A program made the position numbers and the translations under genes. A stretch of DNA of 64,000 nucleotides. Origin: Rhodohalobacter sulfatireducens (GTDB lineage: Bacteria; Bacteroidota; Rhodothermia; Balneolales; Balneolaceae). The notes beneath the pieces are model-generated. The model did no database searches. It was given only the letters and a program-made list of their open reading frames with translations, and had not been told where the DNA came from. Positions 16,272-26,000 of this stretch are shown here, piece after piece. The stretch is taken from assembly GCF_022012475.1 (NCBI RefSeq), contig NZ_JAKLWS010000006.1:141872-205871 (forward strand). Reading direction: 5' to 3'. How positions within the stretch are numbered: position 1 is the stretch's first letter; the number at the start of each line of letters is the position of its first letter.

Positions 16272-17678
16272 ATGTCTAATATTTCTCGTAAAAATTTTCT
16301 GCGAAACAGTGCCCTCGGTTTGGCCGGTTTTGCTATTGCCCCAAAAAGCGGAAAAGCCGCTGAACGATTTGAGGAACTGAAAGACCGTGACTGGAAGAAA
16401 AAATTTCAGGCAAATGATCAAATTCAAATTGCTACCATCGGCATGGGGATTATCGCCCATTTTGATACGCCAACTGCTTTAGAGGTGCCCGGTGTAAAAA
16501 TGGTTGCTGCGGCAGACTGCTATGACTCAAGACTGGTTCGAACAAAAGAAGTGTTTGGCGATGATGTCTTTACCACAAAAGACTATAGAGAGATCCTTGA
16601 ACGAGATGATGTTGATGCCGTGCTGCTCTGTACACCCGACCACTGGCATGCAAAACACTCCATCGACTTTTTAGGCGCCGGCAAGCATGTGTACTGCGAA
16701 AAACCGATGGTACAAAGAATTGATGAAGGACTCGACGTGATCAATGCCGATCAGAATAGTAATGCAGTTTTGCAGGTAGGAAGCCAGTTTACCAGCGACA
16801 TGATTTTCCAAAAAGCTAAGGAACTTTATGAATCCGGTGCGATCGGGACTTTGAACCAGGTGGTTGCCGTTTACAATCGTAACTCTTCACTTGGGGCATG
16901 GCAATATTCTATGCCTGAGGATGCTACACCGGATACAGTTGACTGGGATACATTCCTCGGTGATGCACCTGACCGCCCCTGGGATCCTAAACGATTTTTC
17001 AGATGGAGATGCTACGACGATTACGGAACTGGTGTTCCCGGCGATCTTTTTGTACATCTCTTTACCGGTATTCATACGGTTCTCGGTGCCGTTGGCCCCA
17101 CACATGTTTCCGGTACAGGCGGTCTACGATCCTGGTTTGACGGACGTGAAGCGCCGGATGTAATTAATGGCCAATACCACTACCCTGAAACTGACAATCA
17201 TCCGGATTTTACGCTGACCCTTCAAAGTAACCTTGCCGATGGCGGAGGAACGGGTACACGATTCCAGTTTATCGGGGATGAAGGTGCTATGGAAATTGCA
17301 CCCGGAAATTCTGTTAAACTGACTCGAATCCCAAGAAGAGAACCTTCTATGGATGATCTCCAGGGATATAACTCGCTTCTGACATTTTCAGAAGAAGTAC
17401 AGGAAGAGTTCAAGCAGAACTACAGGGAACAACATGCTGATGAGGTTGAATACCAACCTGAAATGAATCAGACAGAAGAATTCCGAACTCCAGACGGATA
17501 CGATTCAAGGCTGGACCACTTCGTCAATTTCTTTGATTCCATAAGGAACGGCACCCCTGTATTTGAAGATTCCACTTTTGGATTCAGAGCTGCAGCCCCT
17601 GCCCTTTTAACAAATACAAGTTTGAAGGAGCAACGCGTTGTTCGTTGGGATCCAGAGAATATGAGAGTTCCCTCTTAA
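16272..17678 (+). CDS. Gfo/Idh/MocA family oxidoreductase with Tat-like signal
   Basis: NAD(P)-dependent sugar or cyclitol dehydrogenase-type protein of 468 residues, likely exported. From the ATG at 16272, which has a GGAG site 6 nt upstream, the N-terminus reads SRKNFLRNSALGLAGFA. This is a Tat-type signal common in Bacteroidota and Planctomycetota members of this family, though it has only one Arg before Lys. The nucleotide-binding fold follows (IATIGMGIIAHFDTP, about 44-58), with the family phrases CTPDHWHAKHSIDFLGAGKHVYCEKPM at about 122-148, holding the conserved EKP. A TTG 24 nt upstream is a less likely start. Substrate is unknown; family members act on glycan-derived sugars. It is followed by a terminator. 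Confidence 0.88.
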   Translation: MSNISRKNFLRNSALGLAGFAIAPKSGKAAERFEELKDRDWKKKFQANDQIQIATIGMGIIAHFDTPTALEVPGVKMVAAADCYDSRLVRTKEVFGDDVFTTKDYREILERDDVDAVLLCTPDHWHAKHSIDFLGAGKHVYCEKPMVQRIDEGLDVINADQNSNAVLQVGSQFTSDMIFQKAKELYESGAIGTLNQVVAVYNRNSSLGAWQYSMPEDATPDTVDWDTFLGDAPDRPWDPKRFFRWRCYDDYGTGVPGDLFVHLFTGIHTVLGAVGPTHVSGTGGLRSWFDGREAPDVINGQYHYPETDNHPDFTLTLQSNLADGGGTGTRFQFIGDEGAMEIAPGNSVKLTRIPRREPSMDDLQGYNSLLTFSEEVQEEFKQNYREQHADEVEYQPEMNQTEEFRTPDGYDSRLDHFVNFFDSIRNGTPVFEDSTFGFRAAAPALLTNTSLKEQRVVRWDPENMRVPS

Positions 17679-17695
17679 TTAAACCCTATAAACAA

Positions 17696-17732
17696 AAACC
17701 CTGCTCAGCATCAAACCGGGCAGGGTTTTTTT
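17696..17732. terminator. Bidirectional terminator between convergent genes
   Basis: Stem AAACCCTGC / GCAGGGTTT (17696-17704 and 17720-17728) with seven T on the plus strand and a shorter T-run on the minus strand. It lies between the oxidoreductase and the convergent lipoprotein gene. Confidence 0.85.
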
Positions 17733-17750
17733 ATGTGCAAATATATTGAA

Positions 17751-18209
17751 TTAGTCCATCGCCTGTGTAACTTGCGTATCGTACACTTTTACATCCGCCC
17801 AAAGACTTTCGTATTGATCGATGAACTCCATATGGTCAGGGTGTTCGGCATAAACTTCATAATCATCCATCGTTTCAAACCAGGTAAAGATCGAATAGCC
17901 AAATGAGTGATCGGTTACCTCTCGATCCGGAGTACCGGCCGGGACTCCCATTTCAGATCTATAGATCTCTTCGATAGAAAGAAGCGCCTCAAGTCCCTCC
18001 TCAAATTGCTGTCGTTCTTCTTCTGTTACATCTTCATTCAGATAAAAATAAACCGTGTGTTGCAGCATACCGATAGTGTTTTCTGTGGTTGAGGTTGATA
18101 TCTCGTTTGATGATTCGCTTTGCATCTCCATTGAATTATCCTGGCTCTGCTGGCATGCAGTTGCAAAAAATGCAAGAGCTAACGTAAGAACAAAAAGAGT
18201 CCGTTTCAT
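17751..18209 (-). CDS. Lipoprotein with a Dabb (stress-responsive A/B barrel)-like domain
   Basis: 152 residues. The N-terminus (MKRTLFVLTLALAFFATACQQ) is a lipoprotein signal with a TAC lipobox; cleavage would leave a lipid-modified Cys near residue 19. A short Ser/Glu/Thr-rich linker follows, then a ferredoxin-like domain starting LQHTVYFYLNEDVTEEERQQF at about 49, with the Dabb pattern (H-V-F-L, then an E-rich helix, then YEVYAEHPDHMEFID). The function of these domains is mostly unknown; they are related to small dimeric alpha/beta barrels. It is a single gene, convergent with the oxidoreductase. Confidence 0.8.
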   Translation of the reverse strand: MKRTLFVLTLALAFFATACQQSQDNSMEMQSESSNEISTSTTENTIGMLQHTVYFYLNEDVTEEERQQFEEGLEALLSIEEIYRSEMGVPAGTPDREVTDHSFGYSIFTWFETMDDYEVYAEHPDHMEFIDQYESLWADVKVYDTQVTQAMD

Positions 18210-18352
18210 ATCCCTGAATTAGTTAAAGTTTGAGTTTTAGCCTTGGCAATATACATATTGATATCTGTTTTCTCTATTTAGTGATTTATTCCTTGAATTT
18301 TCCTACATCTATTTTTATCGATATAATTTCACATCAAAGTTAATGACCTTTT

Positions 18353-18781
18353 ATGCCAACTATCAATCCATACCTCAATTTCCAGGGAAACACCGAAGAA
18401 GCATTCATATTCTATCAATCCATATTCGGCGGTGAGTTTATCGGGGGAATTACCCGGTTCAGTGATACCCCTGAAGGCAATAACTTGCCTGAAAATGAAC
18501 GAGACAAAGTTATGCATATCGCCCTGCCAATCGGCGATCGGAATATGATTATGGGAACAGACGCTCTTGAATCAATGAACCAAACTGTCGAACAAGGAAG
18601 TAACTTTTATATTTCTATCCAGGCCGACAGCAAAGAGCAAGCCGATCAATATTTCAACGGCCTTTCTGACGAAGCCGAAATCGAGATGGAGATGCAGAAT
18701 ATGTTTTGGGGTGATTACTTCGGAATGCTAACGGATAAATTCGGTATTAAATGGATGGTTAGTTTTTCTGAAAATAGTTAG
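18353..18781 (+). CDS. PhnB-like VOC superfamily protein
   Basis: 142-residue glyoxalase-fold (vicinal oxygen chelate) protein of the PhnB-like group. Signature phrases are YLNFQGNTEEAFIFYQSIFGGE at residues 6-27 and the C-terminal WGDYFGMLTDKFGIKWMVSF, which is almost diagnostic of the family. These proteins are cytoplasmic dimers whose substrates are generally unknown, so no reaction is assigned. The gene has its own upstream region, with no close neighbour on the same strand. Confidence 0.88.
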   Translation: MPTINPYLNFQGNTEEAFIFYQSIFGGEFIGGITRFSDTPEGNNLPENERDKVMHIALPIGDRNMIMGTDALESMNQTVEQGSNFYISIQADSKEQADQYFNGLSDEAEIEMEMQNMFWGDYFGMLTDKFGIKWMVSFSENS

Positions 18782-18975
18782 TACGAAACATCACCATAGA
18801 AACTACAGATATCTACGAATGTCCTGCCGGACAAACAATCATTACCCTTTCAAAACTCATCAGCTCGGGTTTTCTATGATTGGTTTTGCTAACCCCGGAC
18901 TGTGGACTTTTCTGTCCTTGTCCGAGGCTATTCATATTTCGCCCTTTCACGGCACTTCTATCCTATGATTAATTT

Positions 18976-21204
18976 CTATTTTTGAAAGATTATATTCTGT
19001 TCAAGATCCTCAATCTGAATTTTAAACTCGCCTTCTTCGGTGATCCACTCATTGTCTCTTCCTACAAAAGCGAGATCATCTGCAGTGATTGAGAAACGAA
19101 CGGTTTGAGTTTCGCCGGGTTCTAAATTAACCTTTTCAAATCCGCGGAGCCGTTTAACAGGTGGTGTGATGCTTGCCACGAGATCACTCACGTAGAGCTG
19201 AACCACATCTTTTCCAGCCATTTCACCCGAATTCGTGATATCCACGGAGATCTCCAGTTCATCATCAGCACCAAATGTGGCTTTACTCACTGTCAGATTG
19301 CTATAATCGTAACTTGTATAGCTTAAACCAGTACCAAATTCCCACTCAGGGTTAAATCCAAGTGGCCCCACTTCATCCGTGTAGTTATGATCATACGGCA
19401 CGATATCATTCGAATCGCTTGGGTAGGTAAATGGCAGGTGTCCGCTTGGATTTTGGTCTCCAAACAGAATATCAGCAATGGCTCGCCCTCCTTCATGCGC
19501 CGGCAGGTATGCCATCACAATTCCATCCGCTTCAGGAACAATATCATTAATTATTCTCGGCCGTCCTTCAACCATCACCAACACAATAGGCGTTCCGGTT
19601 GCCGCTACCTGTTTTACAAGTTCACGCTGAGCTTCCGGTAGATGCATATCAGAAAGATCCCCCGGCATTTCTGTATATGTAGCCTCACCAATCGCTATGA
19701 CGGCAACATCTGATTCCCGAGCCGCCTGAACTACAACGTCAATATCAATTTCTTCATCGATGGATGTTCCCTCCGCATAATTCACATTGTTTTCTCCGAT
19801 CTCATCGCGAATAGCATCCAGGATTGTTTTCTTCCCGGGAGTATCATACTGCGGATCATCTCCCTGCCAGGTTCGGCTCCATCCCCCATTCAAATAGATC
19901 AATGAATGGGCGGTTGGGCCGGTAACTAACACATTGGCCTCTTTACTTAAAGGAAGAATTTCGGCCTCATTTTTCAAAAGTGTGATCGATTCAACTGCTG
20001 TTTGATAACTCGCCTGTTGATGTTCATTTGAAGCGAATTTCGAATAATCAATATCCGGATGATAGGCTTGATCAAACAATCCGAGCAGGAATTTCACTCT
20101 CAAAATTCTTTCGACGGATTCATTAATCCGGCTCATCGGTACTTCCCCTTCTTCAACCAGCTCTTTCAGCAATCGGGGAAACTCCAGGTCAAGCGGAACC
20201 ATGCTCATGTCTACACCGGCATTGATCGCGACTTTGATCGATTCTTTGTAATCTTTTGTGATTTTATGTCGATCGTGCAAATAGATAATATCTGCCCAGT
20301 CGCTCACAGCAATTCCTTTAAAACCAAGTTCATCGCGTAATAAACCCGTCAAAATCTCTTCATTTGCGTGAACCGGAATTCCATTCACTTCACCCGAATT
20401 GATCATTACCGTATGTACTCCCGCATCAAATACAGCTTCAAATGGGGGTAGAATATGTTCGCGGAGCTGAATGTCAGGAATCCAAGCCACCGTCCGGTCA
20501 TGCCCGGAAGCCGGAAGACTGTACCCAAGAAAATGTTTGGCCGTTGCGGCTACCCGATACGGACTGCTTACGTCATCTCCCTGGAAACCTTCTACCATGG
20601 CCTCTCCCATTTTTGATGCAAGGTGTACATCCTCACCAAATGTCTCCCAAAATCGCGGCCATTCAGGGTTCCTTCCTATATCAAGTACAGGTGAAAAATT
20701 CCATGGAATCCATGATGCACGGGTTTCATAAGCAGAAATTCGTGATCCCTCCCGGATCAAATCCGTATTCCAGGTTGCCGCCATCCCGATCTGTTGTGGA
20801 AAAAGTGTTGACCCCATTGTATAGTTCGCTCCATGAACGGAATCAATGCCATAAATGACAGGAATTCCGGTCGGTTTTTCGTCGATTGCCATATCTTGGA
20901 TTTGACGGATCACACTATGCCATTCATCAAGGGTGTAGGCGTGACCTGCTACATTCAAAATGGAACCAACGCGGTAATTTAGCAACACATTTCGCAGGCT
21001 CTCTTCATTCAGCTCATCCGGTTCTGCACCCGGTGTTGAAACCATGTCGATAGCCAGTTGCGTCATCTCTCCCACTTTGTCCGTGAGGGTCATTGTTTGC
21101 ATCACAGAATCAACTTTTTGGGAGATCTGTTCTTCCGTTAACTGGGCCAAACTATCTATAGCAGTCATTCCAATAATTAAAATGGTTAACAGTATTTTTT
21201 TCAT
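18976..21204 (-). CDS. bglX: Glycoside hydrolase family 3 beta-glucosidase, exported
   Basis: 742 residues, the length and layout of periplasmic BglX-type beta-glucosidases that release glucose from beta-linked oligosaccharides. A Sec signal peptide (MKKILLTILIIGMTAIDSLAQ) is followed by the N-terminal TIM barrel with GIPVIYGIDSVHGAN at about 105 and the nucleophile region GIAVSDWADI at about 295. The alpha/beta sandwich has the SIDEEIDIDVVVQAARESDVAVIAIGE region, and a C-terminal fibronectin-III-like domain ends at the stop. It is a single gene, divergent from the lipase at 21372. The symbol is by family similarity only. Confidence 0.9.
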   Translation of the reverse strand: MKKILLTILIIGMTAIDSLAQLTEEQISQKVDSVMQTMTLTDKVGEMTQLAIDMVSTPGAEPDELNEESLRNVLLNYRVGSILNVAGHAYTLDEWHSVIRQIQDMAIDEKPTGIPVIYGIDSVHGANYTMGSTLFPQQIGMAATWNTDLIREGSRISAYETRASWIPWNFSPVLDIGRNPEWPRFWETFGEDVHLASKMGEAMVEGFQGDDVSSPYRVAATAKHFLGYSLPASGHDRTVAWIPDIQLREHILPPFEAVFDAGVHTVMINSGEVNGIPVHANEEILTGLLRDELGFKGIAVSDWADIIYLHDRHKITKDYKESIKVAINAGVDMSMVPLDLEFPRLLKELVEEGEVPMSRINESVERILRVKFLLGLFDQAYHPDIDYSKFASNEHQQASYQTAVESITLLKNEAEILPLSKEANVLVTGPTAHSLIYLNGGWSRTWQGDDPQYDTPGKKTILDAIRDEIGENNVNYAEGTSIDEEIDIDVVVQAARESDVAVIAIGEATYTEMPGDLSDMHLPEAQRELVKQVAATGTPIVLVMVEGRPRIINDIVPEADGIVMAYLPAHEGGRAIADILFGDQNPSGHLPFTYPSDSNDIVPYDHNYTDEVGPLGFNPEWEFGTGLSYTSYDYSNLTVSKATFGADDELEISVDITNSGEMAGKDVVQLYVSDLVASITPPVKRLRGFEKVNLEPGETQTVRFSITADDLAFVGRDNEWITEEGEFKIQIEDLEQNIIFQK

Positions 21205-21371
21205 TGTAAGAGATATTTGTTGATGAGTACTTTTATGATTTTCTTAAAAGCAATTTATTATCAATATAGAAATCAGATGAGAACCATTTAAAAAGAATTT
21301 TAACAGGTAAACCAATCTTAAGAGAAGTAGATGTTTCCTTCCAACTCTAAAACCTTTTATCTTAAAATGAT

Positions 21372-22229
21372 ATGAAGTGGATTGAGCCGAAGAAATATCT
21401 GAAAAAGTTGGAGCTCTCTGAGTTTCCCCAGGCAGATATCATCCAGTTAAAATACCCGGTGTTGTTATGCCATGGCTATGGGGGGTTTTCTACGTTACTC
21501 TCTCCCGCCCCAATGCATAAACCTTGCATGAGGCTCCGTAGCTTTGGTATTCATGCATTCGCACCAAACATTGTTCCTTATGGCACGATCTCAACTCGAG
21601 CTGAGCAGTGGGTACGAATTATGGGCATACTTCAAGATAAGTACGGATATGAGAAGCTGAATGTAGTTGCGCACAGTATGGGCGGGCTTGATATGCGGTT
21701 CGCCATTGCAAAACTTGGTGCAGATGAATCCGTTGCATCCCTGACCACAATTGCCACTCCACACAGGGGCACGAGCCTTGCAGAACTTGTACTCAACTCG
21801 CCGGACACCATCCGGGAAAAACTGGCAGAGTTTGTGGACTGGTTTGGCGAGAGTATTTATCCAACAACAAAAAGTGATGCCGTAGCCGCCGTTCAGCAGT
21901 TGACGCGGGAATATGTTACTGAGAAGTTTAACCCATCCATTCTTAATACTGATGGTGTTCAATACTTCTCTTACAGTGCTGCGGTTGGCAAAGGAACAGA
22001 GCAGCCACTCCATCCAATTTATCGTCTACAAAATCAGCTCATTTTTCAGAATGAAGGCATTAATGATTCATTTGTAACGGATGAGAGTGCAAAATGGGGC
22101 AAGCACCTTGGAACGCTTCCAATCAGTCATCTTGAACAGATCGAAATACAAGTTAATAAAGATCGTAAACCCCTGGTTGAAAATTTTTGGCTTGAACTGG
22201 CAAAGAATCTGAAGAAGAGTGGATTGTAG
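21372..22229 (+). CDS. Alpha/beta hydrolase, triacylglycerol lipase-like
   Basis: 285 residues with the lipase fold. The oxyanion region is PVLLCHGYGGFSTL (about 28-41), the nucleophile elbow is VVAHSMGGLDMRFA with the catalytic Ser near residue 101, the phrase TIATPHRGTSLAEL is typical of the bacterial lipase/PGAP1-like group, and an Asp and a His for the triad are probably in NDSFVTDESA and PISHLEQI near the C-terminus. No signal peptide is visible, so it is probably intracellular. It converges on surE with a 35-nt gap and no clear terminator. Confidence 0.85.
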   Translation: MKWIEPKKYLKKLELSEFPQADIIQLKYPVLLCHGYGGFSTLLSPAPMHKPCMRLRSFGIHAFAPNIVPYGTISTRAEQWVRIMGILQDKYGYEKLNVVAHSMGGLDMRFAIAKLGADESVASLTTIATPHRGTSLAELVLNSPDTIREKLAEFVDWFGESIYPTTKSDAVAAVQQLTREYVTEKFNPSILNTDGVQYFSYSAAVGKGTEQPLHPIYRLQNQLIFQNEGINDSFVTDESAKWGKHLGTLPISHLEQIEIQVNKDRKPLVENFWLELAKNLKKSGL

Positions 22230-22264
22230 TATTTCTTTCAATCAGAACAATGACAAAACAATTC

Positions 22265-23029
22265 TTAAAACTCGATATCCCTTAAATCATCCAAAAGAGA
22301 GTAGGCAGTCAAATCATATTGGATGGGTGTGAGTGAAGCAAATCCCTTTTCGATGGCAGAGATGTCGTTGTTTTCGTCTTCATCGAGGAGCTGGAACTTG
22401 CCGGTCATCCAGTAGTAGGAACGGTTGTGAGGATCGATTCTGCCTTCGAACTCTTCCACGTAACGGCTATTGGCCTGCCGAACCCACTTAATGCCTTTCA
22501 GGGGTCCTGAGGGTGCATTTAAATTCAATGTCACACCTTTTGGAAGTCCGTGATTCAGAACATATCCAATTACTTTTCTGGCCGCGTCCTTGCAACCACT
22601 TAAATCAGCATCTTCATCAAAATCTGTACAGGAAACGGCAATAGATGGATATCCAAGAATAGTTCCCTCCGTGGCGGCACTAACGGTTCCCGAATACAGA
22701 ATGTTAATCCCCGCATTACTCCCGTGATTGATACCACTCACCACCAAATCCGGTTTCCTCTTTAGAAGTTGGTTATGTGCCAGTTTTACTGAATCGGCCG
22801 GAGTTCCGGAAACCGCCTGGCCGTTAAATCGATTGTCAATTCGGAAAGCTCGAGCACGAAGTGGTGTTGAAATCGTAATGGAGTGCCCCACTGCACTTTG
22901 TTGACGGTCAGGCGCAATGATCTCTACATCACCAAACTCATCTGCAACATCCGCAAGTGCTTTAATACCGTTCGAAAAGATACCATCATCGTTGCAAACT
23001 AAAATCAACGGTTTTTGGTAATCACTCAT
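22265..23029 (-). CDS. surE: 5'/3'-nucleotidase SurE
   Basis: Metal-dependent nucleoside monophosphate phosphatase of 254 residues, linked to stationary-phase survival and damage response. The metal-binding motif VCNDDGIFSNGI is at residues 11-22 and SGINHGSNAGINILYSGTVSAA near 98 is the family signature. Length and motif order are canonical. It is a single gene whose upstream region (23030-23261) contains no credible gene. Confidence 0.95.
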   Translation of the reverse strand: MSDYQKPLILVCNDDGIFSNGIKALADVADEFGDVEIIAPDRQQSAVGHSITISTPLRARAFRIDNRFNGQAVSGTPADSVKLAHNQLLKRKPDLVVSGINHGSNAGINILYSGTVSAATEGTILGYPSIAVSCTDFDEDADLSGCKDAARKVIGYVLNHGLPKGVTLNLNAPSGPLKGIKWVRQANSRYVEEFEGRIDPHNRSYYWMTGKFQLLDEDENNDISAIEKGFASLTPIQYDLTAYSLLDDLRDIEF

Positions 23030-23261
23030 AAAATCCTAACTGATTTGGGGTATATATCAAATAAAATAGAATGTAAAAGTATGGATTATTGAGACAGGGA
23101 TACAGGAGAAATTTAGAATACCACACTCACTTAGACATTGTATGTCTTCTTTGTTAATCACGAAAGAATTCATAATTGAAAATTTCAACACATTCTGATT
23201 TAACAGCTTTCTCAGACATTCGAAGTCTCTACCGTTAAATCTACTACCCAACTACTCTTCT

Positions 23262-24089
23262 CTAACTATACTGCTCATCTACGTTCGGAAAATCGCCGCT
23301 TTTAACGTCTTTAATGTAGTGGGTTACGGCATCTGTCATCTTGCTGTGAAGATCTTCGTATCGGCGGAGGAAACGCGGTGAGAAATCCTTGTTGAGGCCC
23401 AACATGTCATGGATTACCAATACCTGGCCATCACACTGACGACCAGCGCCAATGCCAATTGTTGGAACAGAAACAGAATCAGTCACTTTTTTTGCAAGAT
23501 CAGCAGGAATCTTTTCTAGAACGATGGAAAAAACGCCCGCTTCCTCAAGAGCTTTTGCATCCTCAAGAAGTTGATCTGCCTCCTGTTCCTCTTTTGCACG
23601 AACTTTATACGTGCCGAATTTATAAATACTTTGCGGGGTAAGTCCCAAATGTCCCATAACAGGAATTCCCGCATCTACGATTCTTTGTACGGTCGAACAG
23701 ATCGACTTGCCACCCTCCAGTTTAACTGCATGTGCACCGGCTTCTTTCATCATTCTTCCGGCACTTATCAGCGCTTCTTTTGCCGTAACCTGGTAACTCA
23801 TGAAAGGCAGATCAGCAATCACCAATGCCCGTTCCACCCCTCGTACAACGCAGGATGTGTGGTAGATCATGTGATCCATTGTCATTGGTATGGTAGTGTC
23901 ATGTCCGGCCATCACGTTGCTGGCGGAATCACCTACTAAGATTACTTCAACACCTGCTCCATCGATAATTCCTGCCATTGTATAGTCATACGCGGTGAGC
24001 ATACTGATCTTCTCCCCGTTCCGCTTCATTTCTACAACGGTCTGTGTCGTAATCTTTTCGGGCCGTTCTGATCTCTTTTGCGTACTCAT
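23262..24089 (-). CDS. panB: 3-methyl-2-oxobutanoate hydroxymethyltransferase
   Basis: First committed enzyme of pantothenate synthesis: transfers a hydroxymethyl group from methylenetetrahydrofolate to alpha-ketoisovalerate to give ketopantoate. The 275 residues show [30 protein letters not shown] at about 34-63 with the Mg-binding Asp, the phrase [13 protein letters not shown], and the catalytic Glu region [10 protein letters not shown]. The start overlaps the fabZ stop by 4 nt (24086-24089), so panB is translationally coupled to fabZ. Confidence 0.95.
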   Translation of the reverse strand: MSTQKRSERPEKITTQTVVEMKRNGEKISMLTAYDYTMAGIIDGAGVEVILVGDSASNVMAGHDTTIPMTMDHMIYHTSCVVRGVERALVIADLPFMSYQVTAKEALISAGRMMKEAGAHAVKLEGGKSICSTVQRIVDAGIPVMGHLGLTPQSIYKFGTYKVRAKEEQEADQLLEDAKALEEAGVFSIVLEKIPADLAKKVTDSVSVPTIGIGAGRQCDGQVLVIHDMLGLNKDFSPRFLRRYEDLHSKMTDAVTHYIKDVKSGDFPNVDEQYS

Positions 24090-24523
24090 ACTTTATCCCG
24101 TGGTACAATCGCGGCGGATGCAACCAGTTCACAAACTTTATTTCCGTCAACGGTAGCCGTGCCCTCCATTGTTGCAAAATTTCTGCGCATGTTCGTCAGT
24201 ATTACTTCCATTTTTAGCTGATCTCCGGGTACTACCTGTTTCCTGAATTTTGCGTTTTGAATTCCGGTAAATACAATCAGCGACTTATCCGGATCATCCA
24301 CTTTGTTCTTCAACATAAGAATACAACCACTTTGAGCCATCGCTTCAACTTGCAATACAGCAGGCATGATTGGCCTGCCCGGAAAGTGGCCGTTAAAAAA
24401 CTCTTCATTAGCAGTAACGTTCTTGATGGTGAGTATCCGTTCCTCTTCAAGTTCAAGGACTCTATCGACGAGTAAAAAGGGATATCGGTGGGGCAGGTAA
24501 TTTCTTATTTCTTGAATGTCCAT
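24086..24523 (-). CDS. fabZ: 3-hydroxyacyl-[acyl-carrier-protein] dehydratase
   Basis: Hot-dog fold dehydratase of fatty-acid elongation, removing water from beta-hydroxyacyl-ACP. The 145 residues carry [23 protein letters not shown] opening text (about 9-27) and the active-site phrase [21 protein letters not shown] with the catalytic His and Glu at about 48 and 62. It is a stand-alone FabZ, not the LpxC-FabZ fusion found in many Bacteroidota. It overlaps panB by 4 nt, and the upstream gene on the strand, menG, is 146 nt away. Confidence 0.95.
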   Translation of the reverse strand: MDIQEIRNYLPHRYPFLLVDRVLELEEERILTIKNVTANEEFFNGHFPGRPIMPAVLQVEAMAQSGCILMLKNKVDDPDKSLIVFTGIQNAKFRKQVVPGDQLKMEVILTNMRRNFATMEGTATVDGNKVCELVASAAIVPRDKV

Positions 24524-24669
24524 GAATTAGTACGTTTAGTGATTTTATACTCCTATCTTTCTTTTTTAGGGAGATAATCAGGTTTGATGTAAGATGTTGG
24601 TTTTCCAGGTAAGAAGAAACCTGAACATCATTTCAACTGATAATCTTTTTAAAGCAAGATCTGAATATA

Positions 24670-25365
24670 CTAATTCTCTCCCACCGTACCCACATATATG
24701 TAAGATATTCCGCCTGTTAGTTTTACAGCTCTCTTTTCACTGAAAACATCTGCATCGTCCATCAGATTGATGAATTTCTCACCGGCGGGAAATTTAGCGC
24801 TTGTTTCGGGCAAGTAGGTATATGCTTCGCGATTTCCACTAATGAATCCGCCTATTGCCGGCATCACATGTTTGCTGTAGATTTCATAAGGAATTCGAAC
24901 AGCGCCTTTGGGTTGACCAAATTCCAGTACAACAACTCGACCCCCCGGTCTTACAACACGCGCCATCTCCTTCAGGCAAACCAGTGGATCGTCCACATTT
25001 CGAATTCCAAACGCAATACTGGCGATGTCGAATGTGTTGTCTTCGTATGGCAGGTCCATTGCATCGGCCACTTCAAAAGTCACCACAAGATTTTCCATAT
25101 CTGCTTTGGCCGGAGCATGCTCAATCATCTCCTGGCAAAAATCAGTGCCGGTCACCTCACCTTCATGGCCTACAGCTTTTTTGAATTCAATCGCGAGATC
25201 GCCTGTTCCCGTAGCGCAATCCAACACCTTATTGCCGGGCTTAGCCCCACTTTCCAGCACTGTTTTCTTTCGCCATGCATTATGCACGCCAAATGAAAGA
25301 ATACTGTTGATGCGGTCGTAATCGTCCGCAATGTCGGCAAACATGTTTTTTACTTTTTCACTCAT
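24670..25365 (-). CDS. menG: Demethylmenaquinone methyltransferase (UbiE/MenG)
   Basis: SAM-dependent C-methyltransferase that converts demethylmenaquinone to menaquinone, the last step of the quinone pathway. The 231 residues open with MFADIADDYDRINSILSFG, contain the SAM motif VLDCATGTGDLAIE at about 48-61, and the family motif IASIAFGIRNVDDP near 114-127 and VVVLEFGQPKG. It is the last gene of an operon: a 210-aa membrane protein, the histidine phosphatase (5-nt gap), then menG. Confidence 0.94.
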   Translation of the reverse strand: MSEKVKNMFADIADDYDRINSILSFGVHNAWRKKTVLESGAKPGNKVLDCATGTGDLAIEFKKAVGHEGEVTGTDFCQEMIEHAPAKADMENLVVTFEVADAMDLPYEDNTFDIASIAFGIRNVDDPLVCLKEMARVVRPGGRVVVLEFGQPKGAVRIPYEIYSKHVMPAIGGFISGNREAYTYLPETSAKFPAGEKFINLMDDADVFSEKRAVKLTGGISYIYVGTVGEN

Positions 25366-25370
25366 AATCG

Positions 25371-26000
25371 TCAGTCCGTTGTAAGCATTTCAAGATGATC
25401 GGTCTTATTCAGGTAAACAGGTTCAAACGAACCATTTTTAAAAATCAGGTGATTTACAGCACCGTTTCCATGTTCAACTTTATGCATATTTTTTAGTCCA
25501 ATTCCCAGCCACTCCGAAAGTAAAATCCGTATTAAACGACCGTGGATGAATAACATGATTGTCTGAGAATCAGCACCATTGATATACGATCTGGCAGCCG
25601 TATCAGCCCTTTGAAATACCTCTTCGGGAGATTCTCCTCCCGGAATTTTGAGTGAAACATCTCCATTCTTCCATCCATTTTGCAAATCATTCAGCTCATC
25701 TGAGATCTCCTCCATATAAACTCCTTCAAAGTCCCCGAAGTCCATCTCGTCGAGATCTCTGTTTTTTTGGACAGTGAGGTCGGTCTTTTTTTCATAAGCA
25801 GATGCTGTTTGCCACGCTCGTGTTAAGCTGCTGCTTATTATCGATGTCGAATGATAATTTGTAAGATACTCGGCAAGATATTTTGCCTGAGTTCTTCCCA
25901 AACCATTCAGCGGCGCATCAATACCCCGCCCCTGTAACAATCCTTTTCGGTTAAATTCTGTCTCGCCATGGCGGGCTACAAATAAATGAATCAGACTCAT
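25371..26000 (-). CDS. Histidine phosphatase family protein
   Basis: 209-residue phosphoglycerate-mutase-like phosphatase. The catalytic motif ARHGETEFN (about 9-17) contains the phospho-accepting His, an LNGLGRTQA phrase follows, and the second His lies in LFIHGRLIRILL at about 152. These enzymes act on various small phosphates (sugar phosphates, cobalamin or nucleotide intermediates). The start codon overlaps the stop of the upstream membrane protein by one base (TAATG), so coupling is tight. The place beside menG does not define the substrate. Confidence 0.88.
   Translation of the reverse strand: MSLIHLFVARHGETEFNRKGLLQGRGIDAPLNGLGRTQAKYLAEYLTNYHSTSIISSSLTRAWQTASAYEKKTDLTVQKNRDLDEMDFGDFEGVYMEEISDELNDLQNGWKNGDVSLKIPGGESPEEVFQRADTAARSYINGADSQTIMLFIHGRLIRILLSEWLGIGLKNMHKVEHGNGAVNHLIFKNGSFEPVYLNKTDHLEMLTTD

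Noticed and set aside
18782..18975. Possible small gene between the VOC and GH3 genes
   Set aside because: Short frames exist but are broken by stops, have no start with a ribosome site and no recognisable motif.
23057..23251. Small minus-strand ORF of 64 codons between surE and panB
   Set aside because: No homology is recognised, composition is biased, and it fills a normal regulatory gap.
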